A stretch of DNA of 64,000 nucleotides from Nitrospira sp. Lineage in GTDB: Bacteria; Nitrospirota; Nitrospiria; Nitrospirales; Nitrospiraceae. A model generated the notes under the pieces. It saw only the letters and a list, made by a program, of their open reading frames with translations, made no database searches and was not told where the DNA came from. Position numbers and translations under genes: made by a program. The stretch lies in contig JARFXO010000009.1 of NCBI GenBank assembly GCA_029194665.1, positions 46,846 through 110,845 on the forward strand, written 5' to 3'. Positions 54,186 to 62,146 of the stretch are shown piece by piece; the first letter of the stretch is position 1; every line of letters begins with the position of its first letter.

Positions 54186-55237
54186 TAGGGACGCCGACGC
54201 TGGTGGTAGACATCGGCGGCACGCTTTTAACGCGGTCTCGACCTGGCGCGACTGCCCGGGCATGGTCCGTGGTGGAGCCGCTCTTGAACGATCCTACAGA
54301 CGTAGTACAGCGTGTCGATGTTGGCCGTGCTGTACTCACAGCTCATACTCGTGAGGAGGCAGCCGCTGCCATCGCAGCCGCATTTGACCTGATTCCCCGT
54401 TACCATGCTGCGGTGCTCGAAGCTCTGCGCCTTCCGGAGGGTGAAGCGATTGTTCATCCAAGTGCAGTGCATACCCTGGAGGTTGCGCGTCGGCTCGGAT
54501 GGCGGATCGTTGCTGCGACCAATGCTGCTGGCTGGGTTCAGGATCTACCGTCCCAACTGTCGCGGAGCATCGAGGAGGTTGTTAGCTCTAGCGCGGTCGG
54601 CTGGACAAAGCGCGATCCAGAGTTTTGGCATCATCTGATCTGCAGTCGAAACATTGATCCAAACTATTGTCTCGTGGTGGGAAACGAGTCCGTTGTGGAC
54701 GCCGAAGTGCCACGTCGCGCCGGTCTGCTCGCGCTTTGTATCGCCGATACGTTGGGACGGCTCGAAGTTCTGGCTGATGGTATGGAGCAGGCCGGCTCGG
54801 CGCCGGAGGACTGCATCGGTATCGTGGCTGGCCGTCCTTTTGAGTGGGCTGACCTCCAGGTCATCGAGGTGCCGCATCTTACCCGAATGGTCGAACACGT
54901 AACACGGTATCCGGTTCTGGCCGTAACTGCGATGGACCCCCCGCTCCGGGCCTGGATTCTCAGGCGACGCATCGGGCCGCCCGTCTATGCGGGGCGCGAC
55001 GGTGGCGGGCCACCGCTTCTCGCGTGGCTCGTCGCGGCCAAAGACCGGCGAAAGCGCAGGCCACCCCCAGATCTGGCCGCGGCACTGACTTCCGCAAACC
55101 TTTCGCTCGATCATCTTTCCGTACGTGATCGGAGACACCTTGTTTCGTTCGTCCACGAGGCGCACGACCAGCAAACTCGGCGTGCTCGGATTGATTCCAT
55201 TGTCGCTCTCCTGTCAGGACGAGATGCTGACCAATGA
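54182..55237 (+). CDS. HAD-family phosphatase fused to a YdeI/OmdA-like domain
   Basis: 351 residues. The HAD core is visible: nucleophile Asp10 (VVDIGGTLL), motif II AATNAAG, motif III Lys (GWTKRDPEFW) and motif IV (VVGNESVVDAEVPRRAG). The motif I Asp-x-Asp acid residue is replaced by Gly, which can change activity. From about residue 295 the sequence (PPPDLAAALTSANLSLDHLS, then RRHLVSFVHEAHDQQTRRAR) matches the YdeI/OmpD-associated (OmdA) domain, annotated as bacteriocin-protection. A HAD-OmdA fusion may couple a phosphatase to producer immunity (inference). It overlaps both neighbours by 4 nt. Confidence 0.75.
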   Translation: MIGTPTLVVDIGGTLLTRSRPGATARAWSVVEPLLNDPTDVVQRVDVGRAVLTAHTREEAAAAIAAAFDLIPRYHAAVLEALRLPEGEAIVHPSAVHTLEVARRLGWRIVAATNAAGWVQDLPSQLSRSIEEVVSSSAVGWTKRDPEFWHHLICSRNIDPNYCLVVGNESVVDAEVPRRAGLLALCIADTLGRLEVLADGMEQAGSAPEDCIGIVAGRPFEWADLQVIEVPHLTRMVEHVTRYPVLAVTAMDPPLRAWILRRRIGPPVYAGRDGGGPPLLAWLVAAKDRRKRRPPPDLAAALTSANLSLDHLSVRDRRHLVSFVHEAHDQQTRRARIDSIVALLSGRDADQ

Positions 55238-57351
55238 CGAATCGCGACACTATAGGTGAGCAGGAACGGCTCCTACGGCGAGAGGCCGCAGTCGCGTTCT
55301 GGCGCGTAACCTCAATGCTTGCGGCGGCACACGTCTTCCAGCTGTTTTGGCCGCCACACGGTGGCTCGCAGAAACGCCACCTGGTAGGTCATTGGGGTTG
55401 CAATCCCGGCATTGGTTGGATTGTCGGACATTTATCGTCTCACTGGCTGTATGAGGAGCCATTCCTTTTGGTAGTTGGTACCGGCCATGCTAGCAGCTAT
55501 CTCTTCGCTCATCAGGCCTTAGCGGAAGGTTGGACAGCGCAACATTTCTCGGCTGCGGCGGATCGCTACGGACAGCCGGGTGGCGATCCATCGGAACTCC
55601 CGCCACCCCACGGCGCGCCCTATCAGGGCGGGGAATTGGGCGCAGCGCTGGCAGTGACACAGGGACTTTCTGCATTTTCGGATCACCGGCTCACCGTCTG
55701 CATCGTCGGTGATGGCGAGTGTGAGACGCCATCTGCACTGGCAGCGTTTGTTCACGGCGATGTGCTTTTAGGGTGCGGTGCAGGCCGCCGGGCCTGGTTA
55801 CCCGTGATCAACGCGAATGGCGCAAGAATGGGCGGTCCGTCGGTCTGGGACGGGACTCGTCTGGAGCGCTTCCTCACCGGACTTGATTACGAGGTCATTC
55901 GATCGGGTGAGGACCCGCAGGAGGCGTCGGACGCTGCCGACTTGGCACTCCGGCGATGCCTGTCGAACGATAAAGTGGTCTGGATTTCCGAAACGGAGAA
56001 AGGTTGGCCAGCGCCACCATCAATCGGTGACGTTCCGTTCCGTGGACATCGGGCTCATCGGCCTCCCCGCATTGATCCGGGCTTGGTCGAGCGTGATCTG
56101 ATGCGGTGGTTCGAAGAGTTCGGTGGCAAAAATATCCTGAGCGAGGGCAACCAGAATGTATCTACCGCTCGACAGCTCGTAAAACGAGTCACCTTTTCGC
56201 TTGAGGCCAATCGGTCGTCTTCGTCCGAATCATCCTGGCTGCTCCCCCATGGCGCCGCGAACAAATCGTGGCAATCACCCATCGGTTTAGTTGACAAACT
56301 GCTCGCGCACCGGGACACACTTGTCTTTTGTCCTGACGAAGCCGACTCCAACCGCCTTCATACCTGCCTCGCTTCGGGCCGCTTGATTGAAGTGCTGTCA
56401 GAAGTGACATGTCTGGCTTGGACGTGGGGAGCTGTTGAGGCCTCCCGCGAAGCCGTATTCGCCACCTACGAAGCTTTCGCACCGCTTACATCAAGTATGC
56501 TCGCCCAGTATGCCAAGCTGTGCGATTCAGACAGGCAACGTGATCATCCCCCACTAATCGTGCTGCAGACGAGCCTCGGGTGGGCCAACACTCCGAGTCA
56601 TCAGAATACCGACCTTGCAGCTACTTTCTTGGTAAGGCCACGGGCGCGATTGGTCTGTCCGATAGGCGCAACATCAGCGATAAGGCGTACCCACGAGCTG
56701 TTTCGTGCCCGCAACACCATTGGTCTGCTGGTTGTATCCAAGCAGGCACTTCTCGACCTTCCGGACCCGGGTGGCTCCTCCGCCGTCGAACTTCGCGTCA
56801 GCGACGGGAATGTGCCCCGCGCAACCATCGTCGCCGTCGGCGACATCTGCGTGACCGAGGCGGTTGCAGTAATGGTAGCGGGGGTGGAAATTGGCTTGGC
56901 TATTCGCGTGGTGGCTATTGTGGAGCCGAGGTCGGTGTCCGACTACGGAACTGAGTCTTCTTATTCATCTGAGAATATGGCAGGGGATGGGCCGTATGTG
57001 GTAACAGTTCCTCCCGCGGATTCGACGGCGATCGGCGTGTCCTGGTGCGCATCCCGTTTCATCGCGACAGCTATGTGGGACACCTTTGGTTCCTCGTTTC
57101 CGATCTATGGTTTTGTCGAACGCTTTGGCTCTACGCCTTGGGAGACTCTTAAAGCGAATTCCCAGGACCGGTTGTCATTGGCTGCGGCCCTGGTGGGTGG
57201 GGGTTTGGCTCCCGGACGTCTTGTCGACGCCGTTGAGTGTCAAATCGCGGATGTCCATGATCCCAGCCACGCGGGGAGTGTGCCACAATTCAACTGCCCG
57301 CTTCTGTCTGCCGCACCATGGAAACCTGCCCAGTTCGATGTCGTAGTATAG
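55234..57351 (+). CDS. Phosphoketolase-like ThDP enzyme
   Basis: 705 residues, about 100 shorter than classical phosphoketolases. The XFP landmarks are present in divergent form: HWGCNPGIGWIVGHL (53-67), LVVGTGHASSYLF (80-92), QGGELGAALAVTQG and VGDGECETPSALA (158-170) for ThDP and metal binding, and later GWANTPSHQNTDLAATF. Phosphoketolases split xylulose or fructose phosphate to acetyl phosphate. The changes in active-site motifs (HWGC for HWGT; GTGH for GPGH) suggest a different acceptor or donor. It is the last gene of the operon started by the methyltransferases. Confidence 0.8.
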   Translation: MTNRDTIGEQERLLRREAAVAFWRVTSMLAAAHVFQLFWPPHGGSQKRHLVGHWGCNPGIGWIVGHLSSHWLYEEPFLLVVGTGHASSYLFAHQALAEGWTAQHFSAAADRYGQPGGDPSELPPPHGAPYQGGELGAALAVTQGLSAFSDHRLTVCIVGDGECETPSALAAFVHGDVLLGCGAGRRAWLPVINANGARMGGPSVWDGTRLERFLTGLDYEVIRSGEDPQEASDAADLALRRCLSNDKVVWISETEKGWPAPPSIGDVPFRGHRAHRPPRIDPGLVERDLMRWFEEFGGKNILSEGNQNVSTARQLVKRVTFSLEANRSSSSESSWLLPHGAANKSWQSPIGLVDKLLAHRDTLVFCPDEADSNRLHTCLASGRLIEVLSEVTCLAWTWGAVEASREAVFATYEAFAPLTSSMLAQYAKLCDSDRQRDHPPLIVLQTSLGWANTPSHQNTDLAATFLVRPRARLVCPIGATSAIRRTHELFRARNTIGLLVVSKQALLDLPDPGGSSAVELRVSDGNVPRATIVAVGDICVTEAVAVMVAGVEIGLAIRVVAIVEPRSVSDYGTESSYSSENMAGDGPYVVTVPPADSTAIGVSWCASRFIATAMWDTFGSSFPIYGFVERFGSTPWETLKANSQDRLSLAAALVGGGLAPGRLVDAVECQIADVHDPSHAGSVPQFNCPLLSAAPWKPAQFDVVV

Positions 57352-57365
57352 TCCGAATGCCGTGC

Positions 57366-58118
57366 TTATGAGCCGCAAGCGTACTTGAGATGCAGCGAGA
57401 GCACGTAGCGTGGTGCGGCGGCGGCGGCGACCGACCCCAGGCCATGCAGCGACTGAGGAGATCGAAGAAAGGTCAGCATGCGGTTCGCACGGAACGCAAC
57501 GCGCGTATGAATTCGATGATTGTTCCAGTCTTCATGCACATAAGTAGAATCTGTGTAATCGCCATCACCTGGCAGGGAGTCTGTGCGTCGGGCGGGGTCG
57601 AGAGGCTCGAACAGTAAGGTCTCAATGCTGGTGTCCTGTTGAGCAGCCGCTAAAAATACAATGCACTTAACGAACAATGATGGCGCGTCGGTGTGCGGCG
57701 AAAGAGACGACCTTGCTAAGTCGCAGTCGATCCATAGTTCCCTGCGGAGCGGTCGCCGGAGCCGCGCCATTTGTCCAGCATCGACAAAAGGCATGAATGT
57801 TGCCCGCAGCGCCGACTCGACCGCTGGGTCCGAAAGGCCTAGTTCTATCGCCATCCAGACGGGTCCCGAATCGGTAAGCTCCGACAAACGCTGCGCGCCG
57901 CGTCGGCTGTATTTGGTGACACTACCGAAACCGATCCTGTCTAGGGAAGTGAATGACGTGGGAGCAGGCAGAGCTTTAAGAAGATGGTCAAAAATCATAG
58001 GCGGCAATGCCGAATCGATGATCGCATGGGGAAAGGGTTCAGTATGGATCTTGGTGCGTCGGATCCCCCACTCGACGTGATGTGCTACATCTTCACTCAT
58101 GCGGTGGAGATCATTCAT
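57366..58118 (-). CDS. 2OG-Fe(II) oxygenase family protein
   Basis: 250 residues on the minus strand, converging with the phosphoketolase-like gene 15 nt away. The facial triad is visible: His142 and Asp144 (LSPHTDAPSLFVKCIVFLA) and the distal His225 (SLHGLGSVAAAAAPRYVLSL), with Arg237 to bind 2-oxoglutarate. The N-terminus opens PFPHAIIDSALPPMIFDHLL, common in prolyl-4-hydroxylase-like enzymes of secondary metabolism. It may hydroxylate the pathway product. Orientation sets it apart from the main operon. Confidence 0.75.
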   Translation of the reverse strand: MNDLHRMSEDVAHHVEWGIRRTKIHTEPFPHAIIDSALPPMIFDHLLKALPAPTSFTSLDRIGFGSVTKYSRRGAQRLSELTDSGPVWMAIELGLSDPAVESALRATFMPFVDAGQMARLRRPLRRELWIDCDLARSSLSPHTDAPSLFVKCIVFLAAAQQDTSIETLLFEPLDPARRTDSLPGDGDYTDSTYVHEDWNNHRIHTRVAFRANRMLTFLRSPQSLHGLGSVAAAAAPRYVLSLHLKYACGS

Positions 58119-58317
58119 GTTGGATCTAATCTAACAAACGGATAAAAACTAACGTATCATTTTCCTTGACACATTGACATGGTAGCTGAAATGCCAAATT
58201 TTGTCCTTCCGTTTTGTGGCCAGCTTTTGTGCTCATTTTCCAGGGCTTAATGCCCACGATGCCTTGTATACGCTCTTCCGAGAAATCATATTTCCCGAGT
58301 TGGTTAATAAATGGTAA

Positions 58318-58828
58318 TTAGGGCGAAACGTAACCAAAGAATGTTTGCAGGAACAGTTTGAACAGGTTGTCCCTGCGGTGATTAAAGCGGTACTCAATTT
58401 CCTTCAGATACATCGGGAAGTGATATTGGGAAACGCCTCTGTAGTTATAGAGAATAGGCTTGCCGAATGACCAGAAGCCTTCGATTCCATTGATATGGTT
58501 CTTCGTGCGTCTATCAATGAGGCTCTTGGTGTGGTTGACGGTATGGTGCTTGCCGTAACGTTTGAGTGACTGATAGCCCTTAAACGCATCGGTGTAATAG
58601 ACTGATCCCTTGCGGGTGTTGGTGCGGATATGGGTCATGAGCATCTCGGCAGAGAAGTTCTCCATGACCTTGGTGTATACCCGCCCCATTACGCTCTAAC
58701 AAGCCAAACACCACGCTTTTCCCGGCAGCGCCTCGCCCGCGCGTGCCCTTGCATCGCCCACCGAAAGAGGCTTCATCCAGTTCAATCTCGCCGGAGAGCT
58801 TGCTTTCCATCGCTTCCAGTTCGGCCAC
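58318..58828 (-). pseudogene. IS1595 (ISXO2-like) transposase remnant with frameshift
   Basis: Two frames together give the IS1595 DDE domain: MAELEAMESKLSGEIELDEA with SFGGRCKG, then after a shift near 58685 GRVYTKVMENFSAEMLMTHI, SVYYTDAFKGYQSLKRYGKH and HINGIEGFWSFGKPILYNYR. The N-terminal zinc-ribbon is missing. It overlaps the 3' end of the IS701-type gene, so one element inserted into or recombined with the other. Confidence 0.75.
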
Positions 58829-60231
58829 ATGGAAGGTGGCGTCTTACGTTTTGCCTGCCGCAGCACGGACATTGGCCGAGGCGTGTGATCAACTGAACAC
58901 TGAGCTGGTAACGAATCGTGGCGATCGAGTGTGGCACATGGCGCTGCGCGCGCTGGGCTGCCGCGAGGGAGGTAATCAGCGGGAAGGGCAGGCATTTGGC
59001 GTGCGGCGAAGTTTTTTTTGGTGCCGGCGGCTTTGCCAGCGGCGATGCGTTCAGCCACCAGAAATCCATACGCCGCTATGCTCAGCGTCGCGTGATGGTG
59101 GAAGCCACGCCAGCCGCGTCCTTCGTAATGGCCGAGCCCCAGTTCCTGTTTCAGCTCCTGGTAGTCGCGTTCAATGCGCCAACGCGTATGAGCCTGGGTG
59201 ACCAGTTCAGTGAGCGCAGTGTCTTCGGGGAGGGTGGACAGATAGTATTTGAGTGGCTCAACATCGTTCGCTGGCCACTCGATCAGCAGCCATTGCGCCG
59301 GGTGCAGACGCGCTTTGCCGATGTTGCTGCCGGCCTGACGCACCCGCACTGCGGCAAAGCGCCCACTGAGGGGTTCGTTCGTTCCCTCGCGCCAACTGAT
59401 CTTCTGGAACGCACTCGCCGGAAGCCCATGCGCCACGTCCTTGACGGAGACCGGCTGACGCTGGTTCGTCCGGCGCGGCATCACGGGAGGGCGACCCCTC
59501 CCGGAATAACGCTTCGGCGGCAACGGGTCAAGGCCCGGGGGCCAGACCACGACGGCCGACGTAATCCCAACGACATAGGGCAAACCAAGTTCGGTCAGGC
59601 GCTGCCGAAACGATTGATTGACGCCATAGCCGGCATCGGCCAGTACGCAACACTTTGGGGCGCCCTCCACCAGCAACGCCTCCAACCGTTGCAGGGCAAT
59701 CTCGGGCTTGGTGGCAAATTTCACCTCGTCGGGGACGCCGGCTTTCTTGCGCCGTACCGGATCTTCCGCCCACTCCTTGGGCAGATACAGTTGGTACGCC
59801 ACCGGCACGCTGGCCTGCTCCGTTGCCAACGAGACACTGACTGCGACTTGGCAGTTGTCCTGCTTGCCCAGTACGCCGCAGTACTGTCGCGCGACCCCCA
59901 CCGAGTGCGTTCCCTTCTTCGGAAAACCCGTGTCGTCAATGATCCAGAAGCCGCCGCCAGACCGATCCATCTTGGGCACGACCCATTGACTGACCCGTCG
60001 CAGCAGTTCTTCATCCGACCACTCGGCCTTGGCCACGAAGTGATGCAGCGACTGATGCCGCGCACTGGCGTGCAGCGGATCGACCCGTGCCGCCATCGGT
60101 TCTACGCTCTTGCGCGCCAGCGGCAACATCAGTCCAGTGCAGTAGCCCTTCAGCCCCGCATGCCGATCCCTATGCCCGAGTCCCTCAGCCAAATGCTCCA
60201 TGTATTGCCCAAATCGCTGACTTGCTCTCAT
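58696..60231 (-). CDS. IS701-family transposase, C-terminus altered
   Basis: 511 residues. The IS701/DDE_5 core is intact: FWIIDDTGFPKKGTHSVGVA, QYCGVLGKQDNCQVAVSVSL, VLADAGYGVNQSFRQRLTEL and HTRWRIERDYQELKQELGLG. After LPRGSPARAAPCATLDRHDS the last about 70 residues (from RQAKRKTPPS) are read out of frame through the IS1595 remnant, so the natural C-terminus has been replaced. Activity is uncertain. It interrupts the stretch between the oxygenase and a methyltransferase, and may have separated them. Confidence 0.85.
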   Translation of the reverse strand: MRASQRFGQYMEHLAEGLGHRDRHAGLKGYCTGLMLPLARKSVEPMAARVDPLHASARHQSLHHFVAKAEWSDEELLRRVSQWVVPKMDRSGGGFWIIDDTGFPKKGTHSVGVARQYCGVLGKQDNCQVAVSVSLATEQASVPVAYQLYLPKEWAEDPVRRKKAGVPDEVKFATKPEIALQRLEALLVEGAPKCCVLADAGYGVNQSFRQRLTELGLPYVVGITSAVVVWPPGLDPLPPKRYSGRGRPPVMPRRTNQRQPVSVKDVAHGLPASAFQKISWREGTNEPLSGRFAAVRVRQAGSNIGKARLHPAQWLLIEWPANDVEPLKYYLSTLPEDTALTELVTQAHTRWRIERDYQELKQELGLGHYEGRGWRGFHHHATLSIAAYGFLVAERIAAGKAAGTKKNFAARQMPALPADYLPRGSPARAAPCATLDRHDSLPAQCSVDHTPRPMSVLRQAKRKTPPSMWPNWKRWKASSPARLNWMKPLSVGDARARAGEALPGKAWCLAC

Positions 60232-60438
60232 TGCTCCTCCGAAGCAGGACGAAGAAGCTCATACAATACATTGTTTTTATTGACACAGTAAGACTAGTTG
60301 TGCTTTGGCAGCATCCAAGAAGTTTGTCGGCATATCGAGCTTGACCTCTATCGTAGGCGTGAGATTCAATCCGAACCCCGCCGATATCGTATTCCACGGA
60401 CTGGATACAAGAGCGGAAAAATGAGAGTGAAAATGGCT

Positions 60439-61212
60439 CTATTTGAAATCCCTTGCCCGATACCGTCTTGTCGTCTGACAATCCCGGTAGACAATCGTGA
60501 GCCTGTCCGCATACTCTACGATAAAGTCCGGGTATGTTGCGGCCACGTGTCTGTAAACATCACTGTTATCCTCTATAAAATAGAGAAAGTTCCGAGCTAA
60601 GTATGGAGTCATCGTCCGCATAGTGCGGAGAACAGCTTCGGTGTAGTGGCACCCATCGTCGATCACAATATCAACCTTGTCGTCTTGTAGTATATGATCT
60701 ATCAATTCCGTATTGTCTTCAAATTGATCAAGCTCGTAGAGCTCCGGCAGCTGGCCTGGGAATGCGCCGCGAAGGAGCAGGTTCTCCATATTGCTATAGA
60801 TGTGCCCGAGATCAATGTCGAGACCGATCACGCGGCCTCCCCTAAATAATTCTGACCACATCGCAAGACCTGTTCCATTAAGGATTCCGATTTCGATCAA
60901 CGTAACGGGCTTATTGGATTTCACAATGGGCAGCAAATGTTCCGCGTATTTTTCAGCATATGCTTGATAATACATGCGATCGCCCCCCACCATTCTGGGG
61001 AGAGGTCGTACGTTAGCTCGAGGATCATGGGGGCTGATCCGCTTTCGAGGAATGTCTCTCTGAAGGCCTCCATAATAAATCTCACTACCGATGAGCCAGG
61101 TCGCCGTGCCAGACAAATCGTTCCTATATTGGCGTAGGTATTCTCGCTTGTTGAACCACAGCGAAATAGTTCTTATTACCCTGGAATACCAAGCGCCCGG
61201 CTTTTCCATCAT
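60439..61212 (-). CDS. Class I SAM-dependent methyltransferase (TylF/CmcI-like)
   Basis: 257 residues. Motif I is VTLIEIGILNGTGLAMWSEL, followed by RVIGLDIDLGHIY and VDIVIDDGCHYTEAVLRTMR, as in macrocin O-methyltransferase and CmcI-type enzymes of natural-product pathways. Unlike the broken one at 38052 it is complete. It is isolated from the main cluster by IS701 debris. It may be a displaced tailoring gene; this cannot be decided from sequence. Confidence 0.8.
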   Translation of the reverse strand: MMEKPGAWYSRVIRTISLWFNKREYLRQYRNDLSGTATWLIGSEIYYGGLQRDIPRKRISPHDPRANVRPLPRMVGGDRMYYQAYAEKYAEHLLPIVKSNKPVTLIEIGILNGTGLAMWSELFRGGRVIGLDIDLGHIYSNMENLLLRGAFPGQLPELYELDQFEDNTELIDHILQDDKVDIVIDDGCHYTEAVLRTMRTMTPYLARNFLYFIEDNSDVYRHVAATYPDFIVEYADRLTIVYRDCQTTRRYRARDFK

Positions 61213-61309
61213 AACTAAATTACTTCAAGGACAATTGACGTTGGTCCCGTTCCGAGACAATTCTTAACCAGAGCAGATGGCCTCTTCTGCAGTCGCTTCT
61301 CCCTGGCAT

Positions 61310-61727
61310 TATGTGACATACGCATTTGGGCTCATGTGCCCTAGTGAGCTGTACGGGAGGTGGAGATAGTTCACTTGCCAGGCGTCGACGATGGCTTGCG
61401 CCTCGGCCAGCGAGGCGAACCGGTGCATGTCTGCAAGACTTCGTCGACCGAGACCGCACGGGCCGACGCTCGACCCAGCCGCCGATCTGCTAACCCCTTC
61501 GCCCCGTCGGCCTCATAGCGGACGCTCCACCGACGAAATGTGCGTTCCGTCACGCCGAGCATCCCCGCTGCCTCCGCCATCGTCAGATCTCGCCCCTGTC
61601 GTCGTGCATATAACTCCTCAAATCGCATCTGTCGCACCTCCTGTAGGACGGTTGCCCGTGTCATGGTGGCCCTCCTTGAGGGCGCACCCTAAACCGGACA
61701 CTTCACGGGCCACCAAAACCGGACAGA
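61310..61727 (-). mobile_element. Internally deleted ISNCY/IS481-like remnant
   Basis: The 5' part encodes a transposase helix-turn-helix (MRFEELYARRQGRDLTMAEA, then GMLGVTERTFRRWSVRYEAD). At about 61440 the frame jumps to HRFASLAEAQAIVDAWQVNY with SSLGHMSPNAYVT, the C-terminal end of an IS481/IS3-type integrase. The catalytic middle is missing. At 61688-61727 two ACCGGACA copies mark a probable terminal repeat. Confidence 0.7.
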
Positions 61728-61826
61728 TGATGTGCTATCTACAGACTATCGGTCAACCTCTTGACTTTGTTTTTGTCATCACCTACGTTGTTATCGGTAT
61801 TCTCACCCCAAAATTAGGAGGGCGTT

Positions 61827-62132
61827 ATGTCCAATGAGTTAACTCCTACCGCTTTCGCATCAGTGGAAGACCTCATCGATTCTATAGGAAAAGATGTTGG
61901 GATCACACCCGTTCAAGTCAGAACAATACTGGCCAGCGCCTGGCCTGCCCTATGCGTATCCGAGGCAGCAGGGCTTCGTCCCATGCTTGCAAAGACTGCG
62001 GGTGTTACCGAAAAGCAGGCAAGCCGGGTTATTGGCTTAGCCTGGAAAAGCGCATTGGCGGTTGTCATTAGACAAAATAAGAAAGCCAAAGCCCTAGTTG
62101 ACAGCGCTTATCTTATGCACGATGCTGCGTAA
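61827..62132 (+). CDS. Small hypothetical protein
   Basis: 101 residues with a strong ribosome binding site (TTAGGAGGG). It is helical: FASVEDLIDSIGKDVGITPV, then LRPMLAKTAGVTEKQASRVI and GLAWKSALAVVIRQNKKAKA. No family recognised; the middle resembles small helical DNA-binding or precursor-like proteins. The adenylate-forming gene follows after 14 nt, so the two likely form an operon. Confidence 0.65.
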   Translation: MSNELTPTAFASVEDLIDSIGKDVGITPVQVRTILASAWPALCVSEAAGLRPMLAKTAGVTEKQASRVIGLAWKSALAVVIRQNKKAKALVDSAYLMHDAA

Positions 62133-62146
62133 GCATGTCGAACTAG

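Noticed and set aside
58918..60291. 457-codon plus-strand frame opposite the IS701 transposase
   Set aside because: The minus frame carries a complete DDE transposase; the plus frame is a by-product of GC-rich codons.
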